NCBI GenBank assembly: GCA_937926105.1 | Contig: CALANS010000076.1 | Span: 1 to 46,398 of the forward strand | Direction: 5' to 3' | DNA from: an uncultured Actinomycetes bacterium | Lineage (GTDB): Bacteria; Actinomycetota; Actinomycetes; Mycobacteriales; Nakamurellaceae | Length of the DNA stretch: 46,398 nucleotides | Shown: positions 36,601 through 43,449 of the stretch, one piece after another | Position numbering within the stretch: the first letter of the stretch is position 1 | Layout: every line of letters starts with the position of its first letter | Program-made: the position numbers and the translations under genes | Notes under the pieces: model-generated | The model's input: the letters and a program-made list of their open reading frames with translations, nothing else | Database searches by the model: none | Told to the model about the DNA's origin: nothing

Positions 36601-37018
36601 GCGCCAGCGAAGCGCGCAGCGCGGCGAGCGCCTCCGCAATCTGCCCGTCACGCGCCAGCTCTCGCCCCCGATACACCAGGTTCTCGAACTCCTCCGCATC
36701 CACGACGCACCTGTCGGGCTCCAGGCGATAGGCGTAGCCGTCGAACGCAATCGATTCGCTTCCCCAGCGGTGCCGCAGCCGCCACACGAGGGTCGCCAAC
36801 GATCGCCGCGGCCGCGGTGGAAGGTCGTCGGCATAGACCTGGTCGATGAGATCGGTGACGGTGAGCGTCAATCCGGACACCGCGGCGATCGCCAGCGCAG
36901 TCACCAGGCGGCGCTGGGTAGGGCCGCCGACGGGCGTATCGACCCCCTGGACCGTCACCGACAACGAGCCCAGCACGGCGATGCGCACCGTCGCCCGCCG
37001 CGCACCATCGACGGGCAT
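33629..37018 (-). CDS. large SARP-type regulator (winged helix, BTAD, AAA ATPase)
   Basis: About 1129 residues. An OmpR-like winged helix (VRIAVLGSLSV, PRRSLATLVWRLRHRWG) is followed by a bacterial transcriptional activation domain to about residue 245, with DAEEFENLVYRGRE and a row of TPR-like helices. The ATPase part follows, with Walker A GEPGIGKST (311-319) and Walker B LVLHVEDLHWA, then a long helical C-terminal region. This is the AfsR/MalT-like layout of pathway activators in actinobacteria. The start is uncertain: ATG 37018 is preferred, and GTG 37075 would add 19 residues. Together with the smaller SARP it borders the exosortase operon on the opposite strand. Confidence 0.88.
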   Translation of the reverse strand: MPVDGARRATVRIAVLGSLSVTVQGVDTPVGGPTQRRLVTALAIAAVSGLTLTVTDLIDQVYADDLPPRPRRSLATLVWRLRHRWGSESIAFDGYAYRLEPDRCVVDAEEFENLVYRGRELARDGQIAEALAALRASLALWRDPQGPDPAVPEPERIRLVELRLGAMDRLAQILAQSGRHSAAIELLERVVAIRPEWEHSQAQLIDCQLETGAVADGLRVYDSARRVLTEQGVEPGPDLERAAARLSNATGPAAARSHPSTPRSALPTQRVGGRPPGHDDMVGRAREWDDAVSSVTAALAARRSAAVVLSGEPGIGKSTLARAVLSAIAGGQPAPRVVRLACDPRRTLPYAPLAPLVAGSGDGALAEVLSGGAAALDDAGQIQASLLDRVHSMAESSGLVLHVEDLHWAPGETVAALAAVLAGAVDLPVVLLATTREGVIPDGLAPHVSRHLRLRGLGVQSVAELIGADPGAAQAVQMHRLTGGNPLYLRQMRQSGAARPDRPPEDVEAAIGAHLRIIPQDVHAALEVAAVVGDQFGVAVLAALTGPLRQARPIWIDLLAAATRLGLIEPVRESVGEFAFVHTLVREHLYRRMPAERRTVAHAEIGRALGRIALGRRCPADLLAHHYTRGWPEITTGEVVETLVAAAHAASVQLDFAQALGHYRSALDHLAMDPDADHRRSVADILGAAAGAAAAAGDLAEANELYESQRAFAQDAGLTRAWIFAALGALRTQFARRARPQVADNLAAALDDATASGRLRDCPGLVGEALAAVQVYRPHRAEQLLAEIDRREPDLAAGLQLAVWEHRTVSDQLTLARRLSDDPTADPVAVWLRLWVSGVAAGQRALDDPPPCPVPPSHADDQTQFDISQWRIATLTATGRLRRAQHLIDQALAAPRHPDPAENARRMASFYGQRTMLALVRNQLPAAQHSPEITNPTWASRHPIMRYVTAYMLSLGGEQRRARDLCDDLLDEVRDADIPESDLLPRLMLLTDACVRSGHEVGLEPCLRLLLPHRGEHGIFRFGQYWGAADQSIGELELELGDIDGGIASLRCAVNELDEVHGMLHQPVVRRLLADALDRRGGSRDRAEALAARHRADSTDRRLGLLHRLCYPDRDDAAVALPTPRASAG

Positions 37019-37080
37019 GGCTACGCACGACCCCTCTGGCGGCACGGCCGTATCCCCCGTAGTTCCCCCCACCACGAATA

Positions 37081-37101
37081 GGCAACTTACCCGTAGTTGC
37101 C
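37081..37101. promoter_or_regulatory. short inverted repeat upstream of the large SARP gene
   Basis: GGCAACT (37081-37087) and AGTTGCC (37095-37101) form a 7-bp palindrome with a 7-nt centre. A related CCCGTAGTT motif recurs 35 bp away at 37056-37064. The position, 63 nt or more before the start, suits an operator or autoregulatory site; no experiment supports it. Confidence 0.35.
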
Positions 37102-37206
37102 GGACTGAGAGGCATCATTCACCCGTCCGACGCGACAGGCCCCAGCCGCATCACCTGGTCGGGTAACACCACGAGCCGAAACCGCTCCAGCCGTCACAGT
37201 GAGTGA

Positions 37207-37953
37207 TCATTCCGTGTGGTGGTCGATGCTCGGCAAACCTGCGGCGGCCGGATCGCGCTGGGCGATCAGCGTGGTCAGCCGGCGGGTCACCGGGTCGTCG
37301 CCGAGGTCGGCGGACGCCTGCCGCAGCACCTGCAGCGCCTCGACCTGCCGGCCCATGGTGGCCAGCGCCCGGGCGAGCTGTCGCCGAAGTCCGCGCCGGT
37401 CCGGATGGTTCCCCACCAGATATCGCAGCTCGGCCACCGTGGTGAAATCGACGGCACCGCCCAGGATCAGCTCCTGCTGGAGTTCCAGCGCATCCACCCG
37501 CACTCTGCCGAGCCGTTCGATGTCGGCCGCAGCGGCCGTGCAGTCTGCCAGCTCCGGATAGGGCAGGCCGCGCCACAGCGAGAGTGCCTCGTGGGTGTTG
37601 ACGCGCGCGCGATCCCGGTCGCCGTTCGCCCAATGCCGGTAGCCTTCGCGGATCAGGTCGGCGAAACGCTCGGCATCCACGGCGCCGTCGGCCAACACCA
37701 GGTGGGCCTTCCCGGCGACCTGCAGGGTTCCCGGTGGCAGCTGGATAGCCACGCTGCGCAGCAGCACGCGCAGCCGGTGCGCGGCATCGGCGGGCGGCCG
37801 TACCCACACGATCTCCGAGAGCGAGTCGAATCCGACCTGGGCGTTCGCATTCATCACCAGCCAGCCCATGGCCCTGCGCACACGGGATCCGGCCAGCTCC
37901 AGTTCGCCGTCGGCCGGGAGCACTCTCAGCGGTCCGAGTACCTCTACTCGCAT
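37207..37953 (-). CDS. SARP-family transcriptional regulator
   Basis: 248 residues. An N-terminal winged helix beginning MRVEVLGPLRVLPADGELEL is followed by a BTAD domain with DAERFADLIREGYRH, LSLWRGLPYPELAD and a TPR-like end (RRQLARALATMGRQVEALQVLRQ). This is the compact DnrI/RedD layout. The frame is open for another 186 residues upstream, but the first conserved strand starts at this ATG. SARPs activate neighbouring pathway genes by binding heptamer direct repeats; such repeats lie about 280 bp upstream, between this gene and the exosortase operon. Confidence 0.85.
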   Translation of the reverse strand: MRVEVLGPLRVLPADGELELAGSRVRRAMGWLVMNANAQVGFDSLSEIVWVRPPADAAHRLRVLLRSVAIQLPPGTLQVAGKAHLVLADGAVDAERFADLIREGYRHWANGDRDRARVNTHEALSLWRGLPYPELADCTAAAADIERLGRVRVDALELQQELILGGAVDFTTVAELRYLVGNHPDRRGLRRQLARALATMGRQVEALQVLRQASADLGDDPVTRRLTTLIAQRDPAAAGLPSIDHHTE

Positions 37954-38234
37954 GGTGGTCAGCGTAGGGCGCTCCGTCACCGTCGCGGCGGCGCCGCCCG
38001 GCCGGGAACTCGGTCGGCATGGTGACCGCCGGTGCCGGGTGGCACCGCCCGTCGACCCGCCGGCAGCGGGCGCCATCGTCAGCACGGAACACCTTGCCCC
38101 ATCACGACTATCGACCTCGAGAGCGGTGACGATGGCCCGGTCTGGACGCGGATCCGGCACCGATGGCCGGTCGGCGATGCCGGCCGGCGCGCCCCGGTCC
38201 ACCCACCGACCGGTCACCACGACCGCTCCGGGAT

Positions 38235-38284
38235 GGTGACCGGTCGGTGACCGTGTGTGGTGGATTGGTGACTCTGCGGTGACC
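38235..38284 (+). promoter_or_regulatory. candidate SARP boxes: two pairs of 11-bp-spaced heptamers
   Basis: The heptamer GGTGAC(C/T) starts at 38235, 38246, 38267 and 38278, forming two pairs each with exact 11-bp spacing and 21 bp between pairs. An inverted copy lies at 38212-38218. Direct heptamers with 11-bp periodicity are the classic binding pattern of SARP activators, and two SARP genes are adjacent. No good -10 stands at the canonical 8 bp after the last repeat. The 419-nt stretch 37954-38372 otherwise holds no gene I can support. Confidence 0.55.
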
Positions 38285-38372
38285 TGACTCGCCGATCCGG
38301 TCGCGAGCGTAGGCACACAGACCTCACCGGGCGGGGTACGCACCCGCCTCCGACCATCCGAAGGGCCGATCC

Positions 38373-38444
38373 ATGACCATCGCCCGACGCAGCCACCGGC
38401 GCGGCGCGGCCCCCCCGGGCCGCGCAGCCGCGAGGCCCCGATGA
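38373..38444 (+). CDS. possible 23-residue Arg-rich leader ORF coupled to the exosortase gene
   Basis: A short ORF with GAAGGG 7 nt before its ATG runs to a TGA that overlaps the exosortase ATG (ATGA). The peptide begins MTIARRSHRRGAAPPG. A GC-rich hairpin lies in its second half, so translation could open the exosortase ribosome site. No homologue is known to me. Confidence 0.35.
   Translation: MTIARRSHRRGAAPPGRAAARPR
38404..38425 (+). promoter_or_regulatory. hairpin just before the exosortase ribosome site
   Basis: A perfect 9-bp stem (GCGCGGCCC / GGGCCGCGC) with a CCCC loop ends 15 nt before the exosortase ATG, next to its GAGG ribosome site. It lies inside the leader ORF and could act as a translational brake or attenuator. 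Confidence 0.45.
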
Positions 38445-39010
38445 CTGTCAGCGCGCCGTCCCTTCCGCTGCCGTCCAGGCCGGCGGGCTGGATCGCACGC
38501 ACCGCCGCCACCGCCGTGCTGACACTGGCGGCGGTGCTGGTCCTGCTGGATCAGTCCGGCTACCGCGGGTGGGAGGCCTGGTCCGCGGGCCACGCGACGG
38601 CATGGGTGACCGCCATGCCGGCCTACATCTACCGCAGCACCTTCTTCGTCGACGTCGGCGCGCCGGACATCTTCGGGTTGCGCGTGACCGGCGAGTGCAC
38701 CTCCGCGATCATCATCGTCGGCATCCTCGGCCTCACCGCGTTGCTGACCCTGACCACCCGCCTTCCGCTGCGCCGACTGGGGCTGGCGACCCTGCTGTCG
38801 GCGGGCTCGTTCTACCTGCTCAATCTGGCTCGCCTGGTGGGAATTGCGTTGGCCACCAGGCAATGGGGGCTGGATACCGGCTACTACTGGTCGCATATCT
38901 GGGCGGGCGGATTCGTCACCATCATCGGTGTCGCCGGGGTTCTCGCGCTGTACCTGATGGTGCTCGGGCGCATCCGTCGTCGGCACACCACGACCGGAGG
39001 CGCCACATGA
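38441..39010 (+). CDS. exosortase/archaeosortase-family membrane transpeptidase
   Basis: 189 residues and about six hydrophobic helices. The three residues of the exosortase/archaeosortase catalytic site are present in order: Cys86 in VTGECTSAIIIVG, Arg131 in LNLARLVGIAL and His152 in YYWSHIWAGG. Family members cut a C-terminal sorting signal on the outer membrane face and transfer the protein to a new anchor. The usual targets are encoded by nearby genes carrying a motif, a helix and a basic tail, exactly as found here in two downstream proteins. The ATG overlaps a leader-ORF stop, and the TGA overlaps the next gene's ATG. The subfamily cannot be named from sequence alone. Confidence 0.85.
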   Translation: MTVSAPSLPLPSRPAGWIARTAATAVLTLAAVLVLLDQSGYRGWEAWSAGHATAWVTAMPAYIYRSTFFVDVGAPDIFGLRVTGECTSAIIIVGILGLTALLTLTTRLPLRRLGLATLLSAGSFYLLNLARLVGIALATRQWGLDTGYYWSHIWAGGFVTIIGVAGVLALYLMVLGRIRRRHTTTGGAT

Positions 39011-39186
39011 ACGGCTACGGGGCCGGAGGTGCCGTCGCGACCGGTATCGGCCAGATGGCCTACACCGGCGTGAACGCCATGGGCATGTCGATTCTCGCGG
39101 CCGGCCTGCTGTTCGCCGGCCTGGTTCTGCTGCGGCTTGCGGCGGCGCGACGGGCGGCCGGGTCGCCGCGGCGACGCCACCACTGA
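39007..39186 (+). CDS. 59-residue membrane peptide with sorting-signal-like layout
   Basis: Translationally coupled to the exosortase gene (ATGA). The N-terminus is Gly-rich (MNGYGAGGAVATGIGQ), followed by MAYTG (17-21), a hydrophobic helix (about 24-46) and a strongly basic tail rich in Arg and ending in His-His. This is the layout of a cell-wall sorting signal with almost no protein in front. Alternatively it is a small accessory subunit of the exosortase. No homologue is recognised. Confidence 0.7.
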   Translation: MNGYGAGGAVATGIGQMAYTGVNAMGMSILAAGLLFAGLVLLRLAAARRAAGSPRRRHH

Positions 39187-39204
39187 TCGGTTCCGGGGGG
39201 CACC

Positions 39205-40575
39205 GTGTTCACACTCGTCAATAGCACCGCGCTGTTCGTCATGGCCCTGGCCGCGGCGTATTTTTTCCTGGCCGCGGGCCTGGGCGTGCGCCAGTTACGT
39301 CGGCACGGCACCAGGTCCGCCTTCTCCTCGCGAGTGGGGTTCGGGGCGCCGTTCGAACCGCTGGCCGGCGCGCCGACCTCGAATTCGGCCCATCACCTGT
39401 ACTTCCTCATCCCCTGCCTGAACGAGGCGGCGGTGATCGGCCGCACGGTGGCCGCGCTGCAATCTCCGGCGGAATGGGATGCCCGCATCATCGTGGTCGA
39501 CGACGGCAGCGACGACGGCACCGCGCAGGTCGCCGCCGGGGCCGGCGGTGAGCAGACCTGGGTGCTCACCCGCGAGCTGCCCGACGCACGCCGGGGCAAG
39601 GGCGCGGCACTGAACGCCGGTTTCGCCCGCATCCGCTCGGACGTCGCGGCCAGGGGCCTGGACCCGGCCCGGGTGGTCGTGTGCGTCATGGATGCCGACG
39701 GGCGGCTGTCGGACGGAGCGATCGGCGAGGTGCTGCCGCTATTCGACGATCCCGCGGTCGGCGGCGTCCAGTTGGCGGTGCGGATCCGCAATCGCCACGA
39801 CAATTTCCTGCTGCAATTTCAGGACCACCAGTTCTGGACGCTGTCGTCCCTGACCCAATACGGGCGTATCCGCACCGGCACGGTCAGCCTCGGCGGCAAC
39901 GGACAGTTCACCAGGTTGTCGGCGCTGCTGGAGGTTTCGGAGAGTCCCTGGTCGGCCTCACTCACCGAGGATCTCGATCTGGCCGTGAGTCTGGCGCTGC
40001 GGGGCTGGGTGCTGACCTCCACACCCCGGGCCGCAGTCGATCAGCAAGGGGTCGAGCGGCTGCGGCCGCTGATCCGGCAGCGCACCCGCTGGTACCAGGG
40101 TCACATGACCGAGATCGCCCGCGCGCCACAGATCCTGCGGTCGCTGAAGATGAGCCATGCGGCGTCGGTGGAGATGGTGCTCTACCTGTTGGTGCCGTGG
40201 TTGTTCGACCTGCCGTGGTCGATCCTGTACCACCTGATCTTGGTCGAGATCGCCTTGCAGGTCGGTAGTACCCAGCTACTCAGCGGCGGGCCGCTACAGG
40301 TGGCCGTGGCCCTCGCGCTGTGGTACCTGCTCGGATTCTGGCCGGCGCTCATCACCGGCGCCATGGCGCGGCGCCGCGATCCATCCCAATCGTGGCTCCG
40401 TTGCCTCAAACTCGGGCATTGCTTCGTCGTCACCAACTACCTGTCCTACACCTGCGCCTGGCGCGCGCTGTATCGGATGGTGCGCGGCCGCACCGGGTGG
40501 GCCAAGACCGCCCGCAGCACCGAGACCCTCGCCGTCACATCTGGTCGGCCGCCGCTTGCGACCGCAGGGAGGTGA
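39205..40575 (+). CDS. family 2 processive glycosyltransferase (membrane-bound)
   Basis: 456 residues. An N-terminal helix (about 9-27) precedes a GT-A domain with DDG (99-101), DAD (163-165), TED (254-256) and QRTRW (292-296), the set found in processive polysaccharide synthases such as cellulose, hyaluronan or poly-N-acetylglucosamine synthase. Helices around residues 318-350 and 370-395 would form the export channel. The sugar donor is unknown. It starts at GTG, 18 nt after the small peptide gene, in the same operon as the exosortase. In Gram-negative bacteria exosortases are likewise linked to exopolysaccharide genes. Confidence 0.9.
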   Translation: MFTLVNSTALFVMALAAAYFFLAAGLGVRQLRRHGTRSAFSSRVGFGAPFEPLAGAPTSNSAHHLYFLIPCLNEAAVIGRTVAALQSPAEWDARIIVVDDGSDDGTAQVAAGAGGEQTWVLTRELPDARRGKGAALNAGFARIRSDVAARGLDPARVVVCVMDADGRLSDGAIGEVLPLFDDPAVGGVQLAVRIRNRHDNFLLQFQDHQFWTLSSLTQYGRIRTGTVSLGGNGQFTRLSALLEVSESPWSASLTEDLDLAVSLALRGWVLTSTPRAAVDQQGVERLRPLIRQRTRWYQGHMTEIARAPQILRSLKMSHAASVEMVLYLLVPWLFDLPWSILYHLILVEIALQVGSTQLLSGGPLQVAVALALWYLLGFWPALITGAMARRRDPSQSWLRCLKLGHCFVVTNYLSYTCAWRALYRMVRGRTGWAKTARSTETLAVTSGRPPLATAGR

Positions 40576-40648
40576 GGTCCGCATCTGTGTCCCGATTATC
40601 TGAGTTCCATTCGACATGTCATGTCATCGACCGACGAAAGGATTCACG

Positions 40649-41995
40649 ATGACCACGTCCACCTTCAGTCGTTGCTTCTCCAGGAGCACACGCTCGTCAG
40701 CAAGGAGCATTCGACGCGGTCTCGGCGCGATCGCCGCATCCGCACTGGTACTCGGAACGAGCCTGGCACTCGCGCCCGCCGCGCAAGCAGCCGACCCACA
40801 TCAGCCGTTCACCTGCTCGCCGGGGGGCGTGCTCCTGGTGGTCCCGGACAGCGACCCTACCCAGGGGACCACCCTTTACCACGGCGCGTTCGGTGCCGGG
40901 ACGATCGATTTCACTGAGCTCGCCACGACTCCCTACAACTGGAACGGGACCGGGTACAACTCGCAGGACGGGTACATGTACGGCGCAGACGCGCAGGGCA
41001 ATCTGCTGCAGATCGGCAGTGACGGGTCGGTGACCGTCGTCGGGCAGGCTCCGATGAGCTCGTCCAACGCCGCGGCGTTCGACAATTCCGGCCACCTGTG
41101 GATCAAGCCCGAGGCAACGGTCGAGGACCAACTCGTCGCGTTGGACGTGTCGGACATGACCTCGGCGACGGTGCAACTGAGCGCCGACGTCCATGCGGCC
41201 GACATCACCTTCGCCAACGGATATCTGTGGGGGCTCGGCGGGTCCAACCAGCTGTCCCGTATCGACACGGTGACCGGTCAGGTCACCCGGATCACGGTCA
41301 CCGGTGTGCCGGGCTCGATCCAGCAACCATTTGGCGGTGCGATCACCTTCGGTGATGGCACGCTGGGATTCTTCTCCCAGGTTGGCGGAAGTTTCATCCG
41401 AGTGAAGGTCACCGACCCATCGTCACAGTCCCCGACCGCGGCGATGGTTTCATCGCAGTCCGCCCCGGCCGCAAGCCTCGGTGATGCTGCAACGTGTATC
41501 TCCGTCATCGCCAGCGGGATCGACCTCCAACTGTCGAAGACTGCGCCCGGGTCGGTGGAGCCGGGTAGTCCGATCGACTACACGCTGACCGTGCACAACA
41601 ACTCGTCGGTGACGAGTTCGGGCTGGACCGTGGTGGACGACGTCCCCGCCGCGGTGACGGGCCTGACCACCGACACCGCCGGGTGCTCGATCAGCGACCA
41701 GACACTCACCTGCACGGGCGGCGCCCTGGTCGCGGGCGGTGACGCCGTCATCCACCTGACCGGTACCGCGTCGCAGACCGGGATTATCACCAATGCCGCG
41801 AGCGTCTTGGGCAACGATGCGGACCCGAATCCCGACAACAACGAGGGCACCGCCCAGACGGTGATCGCGCAGTCACCTGGCGCTCCCATGATCACCTGGC
41901 AGGCCGGCACCGGCATCGGCGCCGTTCTGCTCCTGCTGGGCGGCGGAGTCCTGCTGCTGCGGCGGCGCACCCGGATTGACTTGGCTACCAAGTGA
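40649..41995 (+). CDS. secreted surface protein 1 with C-terminal sorting signal
   Basis: 448 residues. The signal peptide cleaves probably after AQA (residue 47). The next 240 residues are strand-rich repeats (GVLLVVPDSDP, GYMYGADAQGNLLQIG, GHLWIK, GYLWGLGGSNQLSRI), consistent with a beta-propeller-like domain. A DUF11-type Ig-like domain follows (about 296-405; LQLSKTAPGSVEPG, VHNNSSVTSSGWTVVDDVP). The last 38 residues are a tripartite sorting signal: GAPMITWQAGTG, a Leu/Gly helix, then RRRTR. ATG 40649 is chosen with AAGGA 8 nt upstream. The tail is almost identical to that of the next protein, which marks both as substrates of one anchoring enzyme. Confidence 0.82.
   Translation: MTTSTFSRCFSRSTRSSARSIRRGLGAIAASALVLGTSLALAPAAQAADPHQPFTCSPGGVLLVVPDSDPTQGTTLYHGAFGAGTIDFTELATTPYNWNGTGYNSQDGYMYGADAQGNLLQIGSDGSVTVVGQAPMSSSNAAAFDNSGHLWIKPEATVEDQLVALDVSDMTSATVQLSADVHAADITFANGYLWGLGGSNQLSRIDTVTGQVTRITVTGVPGSIQQPFGGAITFGDGTLGFFSQVGGSFIRVKVTDPSSQSPTAAMVSSQSAPAASLGDAATCISVIASGIDLQLSKTAPGSVEPGSPIDYTLTVHNNSSVTSSGWTVVDDVPAAVTGLTTDTAGCSISDQTLTCTGGALVAGGDAVIHLTGTASQTGIITNAASVLGNDADPNPDNNEGTAQTVIAQSPGAPMITWQAGTGIGAVLLLLGGGVLLLRRRTRIDLATK
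41879..41978 (+). repeat. 100-bp sorting-signal repeat, copy 1
   Basis: Near-identical at DNA level to 43185-43284 (4 mismatches in 100 bp by my count). It encodes 33 residues from GAPMITWQAGTG to the Arg-rich tail, 32 of them identical. The identity includes codon third positions and ends sharply at both sides. Confidence 0.9.
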
Positions 41996-42032
41996 ATCCG
42001 CCCACTGACACCGTTCGACAAGGGAGTCCATC

Positions 42033-43301
42033 ATGACGAAATCCACCATCGTGCGGGGCCTTGTGGCCCTATCCGCCACCGCCGCGCTCGGCCTGGGCCT
42101 CGCCCCGGCAGCATCGGCGAACGCCCCGGGGCAACCGGGCACACCCTCCGCGCCCACCCCCATCTACACGGATAACTTTGAGAACGGCATGGGCGACACC
42201 GCCACGGCGCTGCACGACTACGTCGGCGCCTCGGGAATGACGTACTCGTCGGACCCCGCCTACGACGCGATCAACTGCAACGGGCTGGTTGTGAACTTCA
42301 ACAGTCCGCAACCCGCCACCAATCTGTACGGCTGCAACGCTCGGGCGAACAACGTCTACCCGCTGTTGCTCGGCATGGCCGAGGCCCTGGGGAACATGCC
42401 AGGCGGCCCCGCCGATCCCGCGGAGAACCACGCGGTGGCCGCCTACACGCACGAGGGCACCGAGCCGGCGGACGCAATCGTCTTCCAGACCAACTCACCG
42501 ATTCCGTTGACGACGGCGAACCGGTTCATCACGTTCTCCGTCGACGGGGCGGTTCGCACCTGCGAAATGGACCATCCGGAGCTGAAGTTCTACCTCCTGG
42601 ACGGGACCACCGAGATCCCCGCGTTCGACTCGGCCATCGACCCGTGCGTGGGCACGCCGGACGCCAATGACATACGGACCGGCAGCTACGCCGGTAACCA
42701 CGCGTTGCTGTTCTCCGGCAGCCAGATCGGCATCCGACTACGCAACGGCAGCACGGCGGGGGGCACCGGCAACGACTTCGCGTTCGACAACGTCAAGGTG
42801 CTCGACGTCACCCCGCAGCTGGACACCGCGTTCGACGCCCCGGCCATCCAGCCCGGCGAGACCTCCACGCTGACCTTCACCATCACCAACACCAACGAAC
42901 TCGCCGACAAAGACGGGTGGCACTTCGACGCCACCCTGCCCGCCGGCGTCACCGTCACCGGACCCGGCTCCACCACCTGCACCGCTGGCACCGTCACCGC
43001 ACCCAACGGCGGCAACACGGTCACCGTCACCGGCGGCGACATCGCCTCCGGCGTGACCTCCTGCACCGTCACGGTTCCCGTCACGGCCACCGATCCCGGC
43101 ACCTACACGCTGCCATCGGCCAGTGTCGGGGTCAGCTCCATCGATCCGCCCGCCGACGCCCAACTGGTCGTCGCGCCCGACGCGGGCGCACCCATGATCA
43201 CCTGGCAGGCCGGCACCGGCATCGGCGCCGTGCTGCTCCTGCTGGGCGGCGGAGTCCTGCTGCTGCGGCGCCGCGCCCGGATTGGGACGGCCACCGCCTG
43301 A
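42033..43301 (+). CDS. secreted surface protein 2 with the same C-terminal sorting signal
   Basis: 422 residues. The signal peptide cleaves probably after ASA (residue 29). A strand-rich domain of about 240 residues follows (YTDNFENGMGD to NDFAFDNVKVLDV) with several Cys that may form disulfides, resembling jelly-roll adhesion domains. A DUF11/DUF7933-like Ig domain comes next (LDTAFDAPAIQPGETSTLTF, FDATLPAGVTV). The last 38 residues repeat the sorting signal GAPMITWQAGTG, helix, RRRARI. AAGGGAG precedes the ATG. It is 37 nt after the gene for surface protein 1, in the same operon. Confidence 0.82.
   Translation: MTKSTIVRGLVALSATAALGLGLAPAASANAPGQPGTPSAPTPIYTDNFENGMGDTATALHDYVGASGMTYSSDPAYDAINCNGLVVNFNSPQPATNLYGCNARANNVYPLLLGMAEALGNMPGGPADPAENHAVAAYTHEGTEPADAIVFQTNSPIPLTTANRFITFSVDGAVRTCEMDHPELKFYLLDGTTEIPAFDSAIDPCVGTPDANDIRTGSYAGNHALLFSGSQIGIRLRNGSTAGGTGNDFAFDNVKVLDVTPQLDTAFDAPAIQPGETSTLTFTITNTNELADKDGWHFDATLPAGVTVTGPGSTTCTAGTVTAPNGGNTVTVTGGDIASGVTSCTVTVPVTATDPGTYTLPSASVGVSSIDPPADAQLVVAPDAGAPMITWQAGTGIGAVLLLLGGGVLLLRRRARIGTATA
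43185..43284 (+). repeat. 100-bp sorting-signal repeat, copy 2
   Basis: Partner of 41879-41978. The two genes are otherwise dissimilar in their N-terminal halves. Confidence 0.9.
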
Positions 43302-43315
43302 ATAGGTATCAGAGC

Positions 43316-43366
43316 CGCACCGCCGGGCGGATCCTTCCCCGCATACTGGGTCCGTCCGGCGGTGCG
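43316..43366 (+). terminator. hairpin terminator of the exosortase operon
   Basis: A 16-bp stem (CGCACCGCCGGGCGGA at 43316-43331 with 43351-43366, one G:U-type mismatch) and a 19-nt loop lies 14 nt after the stop of surface protein 2. It separates the operon from the convergent tadC gene. Confidence 0.7.
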
Positions 43367-43449
43367 TACCATCGCCGCCCGGGTGGCCCTGAGCTCCGAG
43401 CAGCTACTCACGCCGCATGCCTCGACGAGATCGTGCTGGGTGCGGCACC

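Noticed and set aside
38021..38131. Further GGTGAC heptamers near 38021 and 38125
   Set aside because: They lack the 11-bp pairing; single copies are expected often in this sequence, so they were not counted as SARP boxes.
38441..39010. The 189-aa membrane protein read as a generic multi-pass hypothetical or a class E sortase
   Set aside because: It has multiple helices with Cys, Arg and His in exosortase order and lacks the TLxTC motif and beta-barrel fold of true sortases.
22318..43449. Integrase, transposase, attachment site or CRISPR explaining the 21-kb insertion
   Set aside because: I looked for recombinase motifs, terminal direct repeats and repeat arrays and saw none, so the mechanism is left open.
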